Assembly: GCA_900319715.1 (NCBI GenBank)
Contig: ONPM01000001.1
Span: 1-57,450, forward strand
Direction of reading: 5' to 3'
Source: an uncultured Prevotella sp.
Lineage (GTDB): Bacteria > Bacteroidota > Bacteroidia > Bacteroidales > Bacteroidaceae
Length of the DNA stretch: 57,450 nt
Made by a program: the position numbers and the translations under genes. Under the pieces are notes generated by a model that was not told the origin of the DNA, did not search any database, and saw nothing but the letters and a program-made list of their open reading frames with translations. Of this stretch, positions 41,178-48,929 are shown in pieces (position 1 is the stretch's first letter; each line of letters begins with the position of its first letter).

Positions 41178-42611
41178 TCATTTTCCAAGGAATTCTTTAG
41201 CCAGTGCATTGACAGCGTCTGCATCAACCGGTGTCAGAACAATTTCCTCTGGTTTCAAATCCAACAGGAACTGCATATAGTTTGGCAGCGTCAGAATCTG
41301 GCCGTCTCTGCCTACGTTATAGTCGCCAAACTTGATGATCTGATTGACATGATACTTCTCTGGATGATTCAGTACGGTCTTCGCACTCTTCGCCTTTGCC
41401 GATTTCGCCTTTACCTCCAGCGGTACACATTCACCGTTCATTCGTACCAAGAAGTCCAACTCCAAGCCGGAGTCCTTCTGGAAATAGTATAGCTTCTGCT
41501 GCTTTTTATGAAGCGTGTCGGCCATCAGATTCTCATAAATGGCTCCTTTGAAGCCTCCCAGATTACCTTGAAGGATGTCAGTGCGAGTTCCAGGCCCCAG
41601 CATTTCTATGAGCAGTCCAATATCGGCCATATATACCTTGAACACATTATCCTTCGCATTACCCTCCATCGGCAGGCCAGTGATATCGGTGTTATAACAG
41701 CGGCAGGCGATGTCGGCATCCTCCAGCCATTGCAGCGAACCCAAATAGGTCTCGCTCCGGCCTCCTGGCTTCACCAGACTATACTGATACTTCTTATTCT
41801 CTTTGGCCAGTTGTTTGGGGATCGCGCCGAAACACTCACGAATGTGAGGCTTGTCCTTGTCAGGGGCATACTTCACCATATCATCGCGATATTCCTTCAG
41901 AATAGCCTGATGCGCCTTGCTCACCTCGTTCATGTTATTCGTCTGCAGGAAGGCATTGATAGGTTCAGGCAGTCCACCGATGGCTACGTATAGGTTCAGC
42001 AGGTTCTTCATTGCCACATGAATGCCTGCGGGAACGGGAGTTTCTTCACGATAGCACCTTTGCAAAGCCACGATTACCTCTACGCGCATGCCGTTTGCCC
42101 AAAGGAACTCCTCAAAGTCCAGCGGGTACATCTCTATAATGTCCTCCGAACCCACAGGAACGGAATTGATTCCCAGCTCTTTCTGACCCCTCAGCTGCCT
42201 GTGTCGCTTTTTCTTCTCGTCTCCATAGCCCTGTACACCAAGTAGCGACCCTGTGGCTATCACGTCGAAGCGTCCATCCTCTTTGAAGAACTTAAGCGAT
42301 GTCCGCGCTTCAGGGCATTCCTGAATCTCGTCGAAGATGAAACAGGTATCACCAGGAGTGAACGTAACGTCCTGGATCTGTGCTGACAGATTGAGCAGGA
42401 TGGTATCCACATCTTTTGAACCGGAGAATGCACTGATGCGCTCCGGCTGCTTGATAAAATTGATATAGACCACCGTCTTGTAATGCTCTTCGGCAAAGTG
42501 CTGCGCAATAAAAGTCTTGCCGCACTGACGGATGCCCATAATCACCAACGGCTTGTGTCCCGAGGTATTTTTCCACTTGGCTAAAGTGCCTTCAATTTTC
42601 CTTCTCAGCAT
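41178..42611 (-). CDS. AAA ATPase with DUF4143 domain
   Basis: 477 residues from the ATG at 42611 (MLRRKIEGTLAKWKN), the usual start of this family; the longer frame runs through the promoter. Walker A is GIRQCGKT, Walker B CFIFDEIQ, sensor region DVIATGSLLG. The DUF4143 part ends in a restriction-endonuclease-like fold, FKGAIYENLMAD, then DSGLELDFLVRM and PLEVKAK. An AKSAKAKSAK repeat follows. These proteins are widespread, often in variable regions, and of uncertain role. A nucleic-acid or stress function is possible. It diverges from an XRE regulator. Confidence 0.88.
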   Translation of the reverse strand: MLRRKIEGTLAKWKNTSGHKPLVIMGIRQCGKTFIAQHFAEEHYKTVVYINFIKQPERISAFSGSKDVDTILLNLSAQIQDVTFTPGDTCFIFDEIQECPEARTSLKFFKEDGRFDVIATGSLLGVQGYGDEKKKRHRQLRGQKELGINSVPVGSEDIIEMYPLDFEEFLWANGMRVEVIVALQRCYREETPVPAGIHVAMKNLLNLYVAIGGLPEPINAFLQTNNMNEVSKAHQAILKEYRDDMVKYAPDKDKPHIRECFGAIPKQLAKENKKYQYSLVKPGGRSETYLGSLQWLEDADIACRCYNTDITGLPMEGNAKDNVFKVYMADIGLLIEMLGPGTRTDILQGNLGGFKGAIYENLMADTLHKKQQKLYYFQKDSGLELDFLVRMNGECVPLEVKAKSAKAKSAKTVLNHPEKYHVNQIIKFGDYNVGRDGQILTLPNYMQFLLDLKPEEIVLTPVDADAVNALAKEFLGK

Positions 42612-42633
42612 TTTTTCAAACGAATTTTTGCTG

Positions 42634-42641
42634 CAAATATA
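42634..42641 (-). promoter_or_regulatory. -7 promoter element TATATTTG for the DUF4143 ATPase
   Basis: Matches TAnnTTTG, 22 nt before the ATG at 42611, supporting that start. Confidence 0.55.
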
Positions 42642-42768
42642 CACTTTTTCCAACGAATAATCACCATTTTGTGACATTTTTTCGAAGGAAACACTTAAAA
42701 CAATTCCAAAAATCAACATAAAAGGTGATTCTTTCGCTTAACTTCTTGGCAATATCAACTTATTTAAT

Positions 42769-42776
42769 TATTTTTG
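42769..42776 (+). promoter_or_regulatory. -7 promoter element TATTTTTG, 4 nt before the ATG
   Basis: Matches TAnnTTTG with only CAGC between it and the ATG at 42781. Transcription should start at or next to the start codon. Confidence 0.5.
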
Positions 42777-42780
42777 CAGC

Positions 42781-43053
42781 ATGAAAGCGAACAAGATACT
42801 TAATGGGATTAGAAAAGATATATCCCCAGAAATGAAGCAACGGGTAGAACTGTCGGTGGCCATAGCCAACCGTATCTACGAGATCCTTAATATCAAAGGT
42901 ATGACACAGAAAGATCTGGCTCAGCGTCTTGGTAAGACTGAGACGGAAGTGAGCCGCTGGCTTTCAGGAACACACAACCTGACACTATCCACTATCTGTA
43001 AGATCTCTGCTGCCCTTGGCGAGGATATCATAACTGTACCGCGACAGTCTTAA
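42781..43053 (+). CDS. XRE-family transcriptional regulator
   Basis: 90 residues. A Cro/C1-type helix-turn-helix occupies about 38-85 (MTQKDLAQRLGKTETEVSRW, LSGTHNLTLSTICKISAALG), preceded by a helical N-terminus, as in HigA-like antitoxins. No toxin gene is adjacent in the same direction. The divergent neighbour is the DUF4143 ATPase, 169 bp away. The transcript is probably leaderless. Confidence 0.85.
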   Translation: MKANKILNGIRKDISPEMKQRVELSVAIANRIYEILNIKGMTQKDLAQRLGKTETEVSRWLSGTHNLTLSTICKISAALGEDIITVPRQS

Positions 43054-43091
43054 CAGGGGAAATCCCCACTACGATTTAGGGTTTTACGAAT

Positions 43092-43134
43092 GGCGTTTTA
43101 GGAAGATTCCCTTTGAATCCTCCCCTAAAATGCC
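43092..43134. promoter_or_regulatory. Inverted repeat immediately upstream of a promoter
   Basis: GGCGTTTTAGG (43092-43102) pairs with CCTAAAATGCC (43124-43134) with one wobble, and an inner GATTC/GAATC pair extends the hairpin. A GAACTTTG promoter-like element starts at 43135. It is a candidate operator. Confidence 0.4.
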
Positions 43135-43181
43135 GAACTTTGCACCGTGAACAAGAAACAAAATGTCAAACTCTAAAGTAT

Positions 43182-43188
43182 AGGAGGT
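43182..43188 (+). promoter_or_regulatory. Perfect Shine-Dalgarno sequence AGGAGGT
   Basis: Lies 6 nt before the ATG at 43195. Canonical Shine-Dalgarno sites are rare in this window and in Bacteroidetes. Confidence 0.6.
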
Positions 43189-43194
43189 TAAGAT

Positions 43195-43809
43195 ATGAAG
43201 AAGATGATGATCCTGGCAGTGATGATGGTCATGACTATCTCAGCCAACGCAATGAGCTATAACGCAGCAAAGCACGAGGCGCTGTTCCTCTCGGACAAGA
43301 TGGCCTACGAGCTCAACCTCACCGCTGCACAGTATGAGGCAGTCTATGAGATCAACCTCGACTACCTGATGAGTCTTAACGGACACGGTGATGTCTTCGG
43401 CATCTGGTGGGATCGCCGCAACGCTGACCTCCGCTTCGTGCTGAACAGCTGGCAGTACGACAAGTACATTACTCTGGCTCACTTCTATCGCCCTGTGGCT
43501 TGGAAGGCTGGCGGCTGGACATTCGCAGTGTACTCTCGCTATGACAGAGGTCATTTCTACAACGCACACCCGAAGGTATTCGTTACCTACAGGGGCGGCA
43601 ACAGCCATCGTGACCCTCGCTTCTACGCTGACCGTCACATGCCAAAGCCCGCTATGCATCACAATGCTCCTGCCGTACATCGCCATGCACCAGCTCCGGC
43701 TCCGCATCACGGAAAGCCCGCAGTTGCACATAATGACCGTTACGGCTCAGAGCGTCACATGGCAATGAATACGAATCGTGGCAATGGTGGTCACTTCGGA
43801 CGCAGATAA
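43195..43809 (+). CDS. Secreted histidine-rich protein, possible metal-binding
   Basis: 204 residues. A signal peptide (MKKMMILAVMMVMTISANA) precedes a helical region with LFLSDKMAYELNLTAAQYEA and a WDRRNADLRFVLNSWQYDKY block. The C-terminal 60 residues are rich in His, Pro and Ala (HMPKPAMHHNAPAVHRHAP, HHGKPAVAHND). The start is fixed by a perfect Shine-Dalgarno. The LTAAQ...Y pattern recalls Spy/CpxP-like periplasmic proteins. Metal binding by the His-rich tail is inference. A terminator follows. Confidence 0.75.
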   Translation: MKKMMILAVMMVMTISANAMSYNAAKHEALFLSDKMAYELNLTAAQYEAVYEINLDYLMSLNGHGDVFGIWWDRRNADLRFVLNSWQYDKYITLAHFYRPVAWKAGGWTFAVYSRYDRGHFYNAHPKVFVTYRGGNSHRDPRFYADRHMPKPAMHHNAPAVHRHAPAPAPHHGKPAVAHNDRYGSERHMAMNTNRGNGGHFGRR

Positions 43810-43847
43810 CTCCGTAAACTCTCTATATGCCTTGCAAAAGGACTCAC

Positions 43848-43884
43848 GGGGAATCTCAGCAATGAGGTTCCTCGTTTTGTTTTT
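43848..43884 (+). terminator. Terminator after the His-rich protein
   Basis: GGGGAATCTC (43848-43857) / GAGGTTCCTC (43864-43873) forms a 10-bp stem with two G-U pairs in plus-strand RNA, followed by GTTTTGTTTTT. Confidence 0.75.
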
Positions 43885-43927
43885 GAGAAATATGTGTTAA
43901 AAAGATAGACGGGGAAGAATAAAAACG

Positions 43928-44386
43928 TCACTTCTTACGTTTGGGTTTAACCTTAGCTTTCAAGGATGGATGTTGTTTGAGATGCTGCATCCGATAGCCA
44001 CGTGGCGTAATACCCAGATTCCTGAAAAATGAAGCATAGAATGACTGACGATTGGAAAAGCCTACCATCTCTCCTATGTCTTCTATATTCAAATCCAGAT
44101 ATCGTTTGTCTACCAATAACGACATAGCTTCTTCGATTCTGTATTTGTTGACGAAGGAAGTGTAATTCATGTGGAATCTTGTGTTGACCACAGCAGAGAT
44201 ATAGCGGGTGTTCGTGCCGATTTCCTCTGCCAGATTCTTCGCTGAATAGTCTTTGTCACGGTACTTCTTATCCATGACAATGATCTTCATGATCTTCTCC
44301 TGAATCTTATCCATTAACTGAGGACTTACCAGACCACGGTAATTTGCCTCTTTTTCCTTAATCTCCGAGATGTTATACTTGACCAT
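43928..44386 (-). CDS. AraC-family transcriptional regulator (short form)
   Basis: 152 residues. The C-terminal two-thirds is an AraC double helix-turn-helix: DYSAKNLAEEIGTNTRYISA in the first and IEDIGEMVGFSNRQSFYASF in the second, followed by FRNLGITPRGYRM. There is no sensor domain, only about 45 helical N-terminal residues and a Lys-rich end. It resembles the DNA-binding output of Bacteroidales hybrid regulators. Target genes are unknown; it is convergent with the His-rich protein gene. Confidence 0.85.
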   Translation of the reverse strand: MVKYNISEIKEKEANYRGLVSPQLMDKIQEKIMKIIVMDKKYRDKDYSAKNLAEEIGTNTRYISAVVNTRFHMNYTSFVNKYRIEEAMSLLVDKRYLDLNIEDIGEMVGFSNRQSFYASFFRNLGITPRGYRMQHLKQHPSLKAKVKPKRKK

Positions 44387-44411
44387 CTTTCACTTCATAT
44401 TTATTTGTAGG

Positions 44412-44419
44412 CAAAAGTA
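44412..44419 (-). promoter_or_regulatory. -7 promoter element TACTTTTG
   Basis: Matches TAnnTTTG, 25 nt before the AraC gene start. Confidence 0.5.
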
Positions 44420-44490
44420 CTACAAATATCCGAATAATTGTCCGATTTCTCCGTTTTTTTTGTAAAATTCGGGCGTAAATGGCATGTATT

Positions 44491-44727
44491 TTACAGATAG
44501 AATACAAATTTAGTGCCTTTTGAGCCAACTCCATCATAATCAGCGACTTCAGAAAACTGGCAGCTAAGTTCATCGATGGCTTCGTCATCGAGCGTGACTG
44601 TCAACTCTAATACTATTGCCCTCCGCTGTTCGCTGTAGCTGAGATTCCAGATACATTCGCCCAGAACGGCATTCACCACCGTTCTGATTTCGTCTTGAGT
44701 ACGCCAAACAGAATCGAAATCAATCAT
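44491..44727 (-). CDS. Small protein at the end of an enzyme operon, unknown function
   Basis: 78 residues from the ATG at 44727, two nucleotides after the phosphatase stop; the longer frame overlaps the phosphatase and is rejected. It reads MIDFDSVWRTQDEIRTVVNA, LGECIWNLSYSEQRRAIVLE, then an acidic strand-rich end with KGTKFVFYL. No signal peptide. Not recognised. Confidence 0.6.
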   Translation of the reverse strand: MIDFDSVWRTQDEIRTVVNAVLGECIWNLSYSEQRRAIVLELTVTLDDEAIDELSCQFSEVADYDGVGSKGTKFVFYL

Positions 44728-44729
44728 CG

Positions 44730-45434
44730 TCAATACTTTCTGATTGCCGTTTCTATCAGTTCCCGTTGTGCCATGAATGAAGTGTAGCATGTCTTGACCA
44801 ACTCCCAATTGTGGGTCAGAAACAGCACGCCTAAACATTTCTTGATGGTTGGCCAGAAAGCATTGTGGTTAGTTCGCATATAGTCACGGATGATATCCTC
44901 ATCACTGACTCCGTATGACTTCAGCAAGGCCATACTGACTATGCCTGTCCTATCCTTGCCCGCCGTGCAGTGGAAGAGCGTACATTTTCCTTCTGCTGCT
45001 TTCTTCCTAAGATGGTTTACAACAAAGTCTAGTTGTTCACGGCTGTACTCGTCGGTAACAATCTGCTCATACAGAGATGCAAAGCCGGGTATCATCTGTT
45101 TCAGCTTCTCGGGTTGCTTACGCAGACTACGGATGATGGTCATAGGGTCAGAGCCAGTTTCATGAGTGATGCCGATGGCAGAATCCTTTAGCAAGGAGAT
45201 CAGTTCGTATTCAACACCATCAGGTAGCGGATCAGGGAATTCATGGGCCTCAATAGGGGTACGCAGGTCTATGACACAGGCAATATTATACTTCTGGCAC
45301 AGGACTTCGCATTCTTTTGGAGTAAGCGCACTGAGCTTGCCGCTACGCAGATACAGGCCATGAGGAATCTTGCCATTACCATCTTGTAAGGGAATGCCAC
45401 CAAGGTCTCGCAGATTCAATACAGCCTTTCTCAT
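44730..45434 (-). CDS. Tyrosine/dual-specificity protein phosphatase family
   Basis: 234 residues. The P-loop is FHCTAGKDRTG (Cys-X5-Arg), as in the Tyr_phosphatase_3 family, and the N-terminus has NLRDLGGIPLQDGNGKIPHG and RSGKLSALT, the usual substrate-loop region. It is likely a cytoplasmic phosphatase acting on protein or phospholipid substrates. It overlaps the acetyltransferase gene upstream by 4 nt. Confidence 0.88.
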   Translation of the reverse strand: MRKAVLNLRDLGGIPLQDGNGKIPHGLYLRSGKLSALTPKECEVLCQKYNIACVIDLRTPIEAHEFPDPLPDGVEYELISLLKDSAIGITHETGSDPMTIIRSLRKQPEKLKQMIPGFASLYEQIVTDEYSREQLDFVVNHLRKKAAEGKCTLFHCTAGKDRTGIVSMALLKSYGVSDEDIIRDYMRTNHNAFWPTIKKCLGVLFLTHNWELVKTCYTSFMAQRELIETAIRKY

Positions 45435-45991
45435 AGAGTCTTAATTACCTTGCAGGGGTTGCCCACTGCAATGGAGTTCGAGGGTATGTCTTTCGTTACA
45501 ACGCTGCCAGCACCGATGGTTACGTTGTCACCAATGGTCACACCAGGCAGGATGGTGACGCTGCCACCTATCCATACATTGTCGCCAATAGTGACTGGTT
45601 CTGCCCACTCCTTGCGACTGTTGCGCTCCACAGGGTCAGTACTATGACAGGCCGTGTATATGCTGACGTTCGGGCCGATGAAGCAGTCGTCACCGATGGT
45701 GACAGGTGCTTCGTCGAGTACAGTGAAGTTGAAGTTGGCAAAGAACCGCTTGCCCACACTAATCTGCTTGCCGTAGTCGCAGTAGAAGGGCTGGATAATC
45801 AGGATCTCATCATCAGCGATGTGTCCCAAGAGACCTTTCAGGATCTCCCTTGCCTTCTGCTTCTCCGACGGGCGCAGCAAATTATAGTCATGGATTAACT
45901 CCTTCACTTCCGTCAGTTCCTCGATCAGTTGCGGATCGACGGCGGAATAGATCTCACCTGCCAACATCTTTTCTTTCTCAGTCATACTCAT
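45431..45991 (-). CDS. Sugar O-acetyltransferase (Maa/LacA-like)
   Basis: 186 residues with an N-terminal maltose-acetyltransferase helical domain (MSMTEKEKMLAGEIYSAVDP) and a left-handed beta-helix. The active-site region is FNFTVLDEAPVTIGDDCFIGPNVSIYTACHSTD, with His in the ACH motif. It transfers acetyl from acetyl-CoA to a sugar hydroxyl. The ATG overlaps the FKBP stop (ATGA). Confidence 0.9.
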   Translation of the reverse strand: MSMTEKEKMLAGEIYSAVDPQLIEELTEVKELIHDYNLLRPSEKQKAREILKGLLGHIADDEILIIQPFYCDYGKQISVGKRFFANFNFTVLDEAPVTIGDDCFIGPNVSIYTACHSTDPVERNSRKEWAEPVTIGDNVWIGGSVTILPGVTIGDNVTIGAGSVVTKDIPSNSIAVGNPCKVIKTL

Positions 45992-46386
45992 GCGATGCCT
46001 AAAAGTTCAATTTCAAAGATAAGCGTCGAGCCACCGGGGATGCCGGGCTGTGAGAATTTGCCATATCCCATCTCGGCTGGGATATAGAGTTCCCATTTGT
46101 CACCGATATGCATCTGCTGGATAGCGATGATCCAGCCCTCGATAAGGTCGCACAAGCGGCAAGCCAGAGGCACGCCGCCACGACTGCTATCAAACTGTTT
46201 GCCGTCAATAGTCTTGCCCGTATAGTGAGCTGTGATGATACTGCGAACCGTTGGCTTCGCACTGTCTTGATTGCCCTCGTTCAGCACCTTGTAATAGATG
46301 CCCTTTGGTAGAGCCTTTACGCCATCCTCCTTAGCTTTCGCCTCCAACCAATCTTTATTGGCCTGTATGTATTCTCGCTTTGCCAT
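45988..46386 (-). CDS. FKBP-type peptidyl-prolyl cis-trans isomerase
   Basis: 132 residues. The FKBP core is visible: VRSIITAHYTGKTIDGKQFD, SSRGGVPLACRLCDLIEGWI, IGDKWELYIPAEMGYG, and ending STLIFEIELLGI. There is no signal peptide, so it is cytoplasmic. It is one nucleotide from the nitroreductase gene upstream. Confidence 0.93.
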   Translation of the reverse strand: MAKREYIQANKDWLEAKAKEDGVKALPKGIYYKVLNEGNQDSAKPTVRSIITAHYTGKTIDGKQFDSSRGGVPLACRLCDLIEGWIIAIQQMHIGDKWELYIPAEMGYGKFSQPGIPGGSTLIFEIELLGIA

Positions 46387-46387
46387 A

Positions 46388-46885
46388 TTATTTGCAGATT
46401 TCCTCCATCTTCTTGCGTTTCTTTTCCTTCAACTCGTCGGCAGCATAGCCAATGGGAATCAACACCGCAGGTTCTTCGTTGTCACCGATGGCAAAGAATT
46501 GCTTGCACTTCTCAACGTCGAAGTTGCACACCCAGCAGGTGGCGAGACCTTGCTCTGTGGCAGCCAGACACAGATGCTCAACGGCAATGGCAATGTCGAT
46601 GTCACCATGATGCTTACCGTCCGAGCGTACCCACTCCTCGTCGTGGAGGATGCTGCAGATGATGTACATCGGAGCCGTTGCGAACCACTCGCGGTTGTAG
46701 CACTCCTGCAGCTTCGCCTTGTCGGCCTCGTTCTTGACTATGCGGAACATCCAAGGTTGCTTGTTCACCGCAGACGGGGCAAAGCGGACACACTCCATTA
46801 CGTAGTCCAGCTTCTCCTGTTCCACACTCTTCTCCTGATAGCTCCTACAGCTATACCTCTGCTTGACTAAATCCAAAAATGCCAT
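46388..46885 (-). CDS. Nitroreductase family protein
   Basis: 165 residues, a short FMN-dependent nitroreductase. MAFLDLVKQRYSCRSYQ, then CVRFAPSAVNKQPW (FMN binding) and ATEQGLATCWVC are typical. Reduces nitro or quinone substrates with NAD(P)H. Gap of 10 nt to the upstream gene. Confidence 0.9.
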   Translation of the reverse strand: MAFLDLVKQRYSCRSYQEKSVEQEKLDYVMECVRFAPSAVNKQPWMFRIVKNEADKAKLQECYNREWFATAPMYIICSILHDEEWVRSDGKHHGDIDIAIAVEHLCLAATEQGLATCWVCNFDVEKCKQFFAIGDNEEPAVLIPIGYAADELKEKKRKKMEEICK

Positions 46886-46895
46886 ATCTTCTATG

Positions 46896-47207
46896 TTATA
46901 TCTCCAAATAATTCACTTTCTTGCCAGTCTTCTCAGCGTAGGCTATTTCCCTTTTAGTACTCTCGCCGATATAGCCACCGACATTGATGACAAATATCTC
47001 GTCTGCCATATCGATCTTGCGCAGATGCATGTCGTCAAGCATTTCTTTTGTGCCCGGTTTCCACACCTCTTCATCGCCGGAATGTCCGAACAACCCTACG
47101 CTGATGACAATGCAGCCTTCAAGCGTCAGCCGTTTCTGAACTTCTATATATTGCTCCTTGAAACGGGTGCTTCCGCAAAGTGTAACGACCTTATAGTTTT
47201 GTACCAT
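46896..47207 (-). CDS. Nucleoside 2-deoxyribosyltransferase-like protein
   Basis: 103 residues starting with YKVVTLCGSTRFKEQYIEVQ, the GSTRF motif of the deoxyribosyltransferase/RCL-like fold, and containing MADEIFVINVGGYIGESTKR with the Glu position used in the family. It may cleave N-glycosidic bonds of nucleotides. Other small NAD/nucleotide hydrolases share this fold, so the substrate is open. Confidence 0.75.
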   Translation of the reverse strand: MVQNYKVVTLCGSTRFKEQYIEVQKRLTLEGCIVISVGLFGHSGDEEVWKPGTKEMLDDMHLRKIDMADEIFVINVGGYIGESTKREIAYAEKTGKKVNYLEI

Positions 47208-47212
47208 AGCCT

Positions 47213-47653
47213 TTAATCCTTAAAGTTCCAGAATCCAGTACCAGTCTCAGGGTCATATTTCCTTCCGATAACACCGCCGACAGTTGGACGCAGTTCAATT
47301 TCGGCAGTATAGAGAACGGTTGTGGCTTTCAGATGCCCTCCTGCCATTCCATGCTGACCTTCTTTCTTGAAAGAGAACAAGGCATGGGTATGGTGAAAGA
47401 GTTGACCGTTATCGTCTCTAACCACGTTTCCATTGAGTGACACTAGTTCAAGCATACCTTCCAACCGTTCTGTCTCAAAACTTCCAGTTTCAGGGATGAA
47501 CACCTGCAACTCCGCACTCTGACAGCCGCCGATTCCAGAGAAAACGGCAGACGGTATGGATTCTTTTTCGCATATTTCAAGAAGGTTGCTAATAATTTCA
47601 TCTCCTCGATCCATACGGATATAGTAGTTATCGCCTATTTTTCTGTATTCCAT
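47213..47653 (-). CDS. PPC/DUF296 domain protein
   Basis: 146 residues. The DUF296 fold is recognisable by VFSGIGGCQSAELQVF, the His pair in FHHTHALFS, GGHLKATTVLYTAEIELR and a Tyr/Pro end. Bacterial members are trimers of unknown function, often in operons with small enzymes. It starts 5 nt after the cyclophilin gene. Confidence 0.88.
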   Translation of the reverse strand: MEYRKIGDNYYIRMDRGDEIISNLLEICEKESIPSAVFSGIGGCQSAELQVFIPETGSFETERLEGMLELVSLNGNVVRDDNGQLFHHTHALFSFKKEGQHGMAGGHLKATTVLYTAEIELRPTVGGVIGRKYDPETGTGFWNFKD

Positions 47654-47658
47654 GATTT

Positions 47659-48387
47659 CTATTCAATGACGACTATTCTCATTTCAATATCATCTACAGG
47701 TCTGTCAGCGCGTCCTGTAGCTGTACCTTGAATCATTTCAACCACATCAAGACCTTCCTCGACCTCTCCAAACACGGTGTATTGGCCATCGAGATGTGGC
47801 GTACCGCCAACAGTTGAGTAGATCTTCAACTGTTCATCAGTCAGTCCTGATTTACCCACCTTACTCTCTGCTTCAGCAGCCAGTTTGTCTTGCAGTTCCT
47901 GAAGTCCCTCACGATTTCTGTCACGGCGCATCTGCATAATTTCAGCACGATGTTCGGCAGCAAGCTTATTAAAGGCATCCTGCACCTTCTGCATCCTCAG
48001 TTGCTTGGAGAACTGACGAAGTTGGCCTTCGTTATACACATCTCCCCAAACGATATAGAACTGCGAACCGCTACTACGGCGTTCAGGATTCACTTCGTCA
48101 CCCTGACGTGCAGCAGCCAGTGCGCCACGCTTATGGAAAAGGCCGTCCTTAATTTCGGCTTCAAGCGTGTAGTCAGGGCCACCAACGCCCAGCATCTTAC
48201 CAACAGGTGCGCCCTTGGAATCTGGATCACCGCCCTGAATCATAAAGTTCTTGATAACACGATGGAACAACGTACCATCATAATAGCCATCTTTCACCAG
48301 TTTTACAAAATTGTCACGGTGGATGGGAGTCTCATCGTAAAGGCGAACTACGATGTCGCCCAGCATGGTTTGAATCTTTACTTTCAT
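47659..48387 (-). CDS. Cyclophilin-type peptidyl-prolyl cis-trans isomerase
   Basis: 242 residues, larger than minimal cyclophilins because of a charged helical insert (about 120-190, RMQKVQDAFNKLAAEHRAEI). The core motifs are FHRVIKNFMIQGGDP, LAAARQGDEVNPERRSSGSQFYI, and GGTPHLDGQYTVFGEV. No signal peptide is visible, so it is probably cytoplasmic. It is the first gene of an eight-gene operon. Confidence 0.93.
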   Translation of the reverse strand: MKVKIQTMLGDIVVRLYDETPIHRDNFVKLVKDGYYDGTLFHRVIKNFMIQGGDPDSKGAPVGKMLGVGGPDYTLEAEIKDGLFHKRGALAAARQGDEVNPERRSSGSQFYIVWGDVYNEGQLRQFSKQLRMQKVQDAFNKLAAEHRAEIMQMRRDRNREGLQELQDKLAAEAESKVGKSGLTDEQLKIYSTVGGTPHLDGQYTVFGEVEEGLDVVEMIQGTATGRADRPVDDIEMRIVVIE

Positions 48388-48408
48388 AAACTATCCTAAT
48401 TATTTGTG

Positions 48409-48416
48409 CAAAGGTA
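48409..48416 (-). promoter_or_regulatory. -7 promoter element TACCTTTG for the eight-gene operon
   Basis: A perfect TAnnTTTG on the minus strand, 21 nt before the cyclophilin ATG. Confidence 0.65.
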
Positions 48417-48438
48417 CAAATAATCATGGAATTATGAG

Positions 48439-48446
48439 TACCTTTG
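48439..48446 (+). promoter_or_regulatory. -7 promoter element TACCTTTG for the DUF4250 operon
   Basis: A perfect TAnnTTTG on the plus strand, 26 nt before the ATG at 48473, back to back with the preceding element. Confidence 0.65.
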
Positions 48447-48472
48447 CCATCCGATTTAATAAGAATTGTGAA

Positions 48473-48682
48473 ATGGACTACCTGCCGAAAGATCCTGCCA
48501 TACTGGTTTCGAGTGTGAATATGCTCCTGAGAGACGAGGAGTTTGACACGCTGGCATCACTGTGTTACAACTTCGGAGCGGAGCCAAAAGATATAAAGGA
48601 CTACCTGTTCGGGCACGGTTTTGTGTACAGCGAGAAACAGAAACAATTCCGCCCGATAGGATATGACGCAGTAACAAGATGA
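48473..48682 (+). CDS. DUF4250 small protein
   Basis: 69 residues from the ATG at 48473; the longer frame runs through the promoter. MDYLPKDPAILVSSVNMLLR, then DEEFDTLASLCYNF and YSEKQKQF match DUF4250, a small helical family of unknown function. Its stop overlaps the next ATG (ATGA). Confidence 0.85.
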   Translation: MDYLPKDPAILVSSVNMLLRDEEFDTLASLCYNFGAEPKDIKDYLFGHGFVYSEKQKQFRPIGYDAVTR

Positions 48683-48924
48683 TAACAAAGGATAGTATTG
48701 AGACCGCCTACAGTTTCCTGCATCAGAAGCAGCGAATCTATGTCCATTCCACGCTTGACTGGCAGAAGGATGACATAGAATTGGCCATTTCTGACTATGC
48801 CAATGACATGAGTCAAGAACTGTATGATGCCATCAGTGGTGGCAGGGCCGACTTCCTCCGTGACCACAAACGGTTTCAGGAGGACATCACCAAGGCTGTT
48901 GAGATACTTGAAAAGATGCTATAA
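48679..48924 (+). CDS. Small helical protein, unknown function
   Basis: 81 residues, overlapping the DUF4250 stop. MITKDSIETAYSFLHQKQRI, then a mostly acidic helical body with two-metal-free composition, ending TKAVEILEKML. No domain recognised. The position suggests it acts with DUF4250 or the following hydrolases. Confidence 0.65.
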   Translation: MITKDSIETAYSFLHQKQRIYVHSTLDWQKDDIELAISDYANDMSQELYDAISGGRADFLRDHKRFQEDITKAVEILEKML

Positions 48925-48929
48925 CGATT

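Noticed and set aside
42612-42719. Extended N-terminus of the DUF4143 ATPase
   Set aside because: The extra 36 codons run through a TATATTTG promoter element, and the family normally begins at the later Met.
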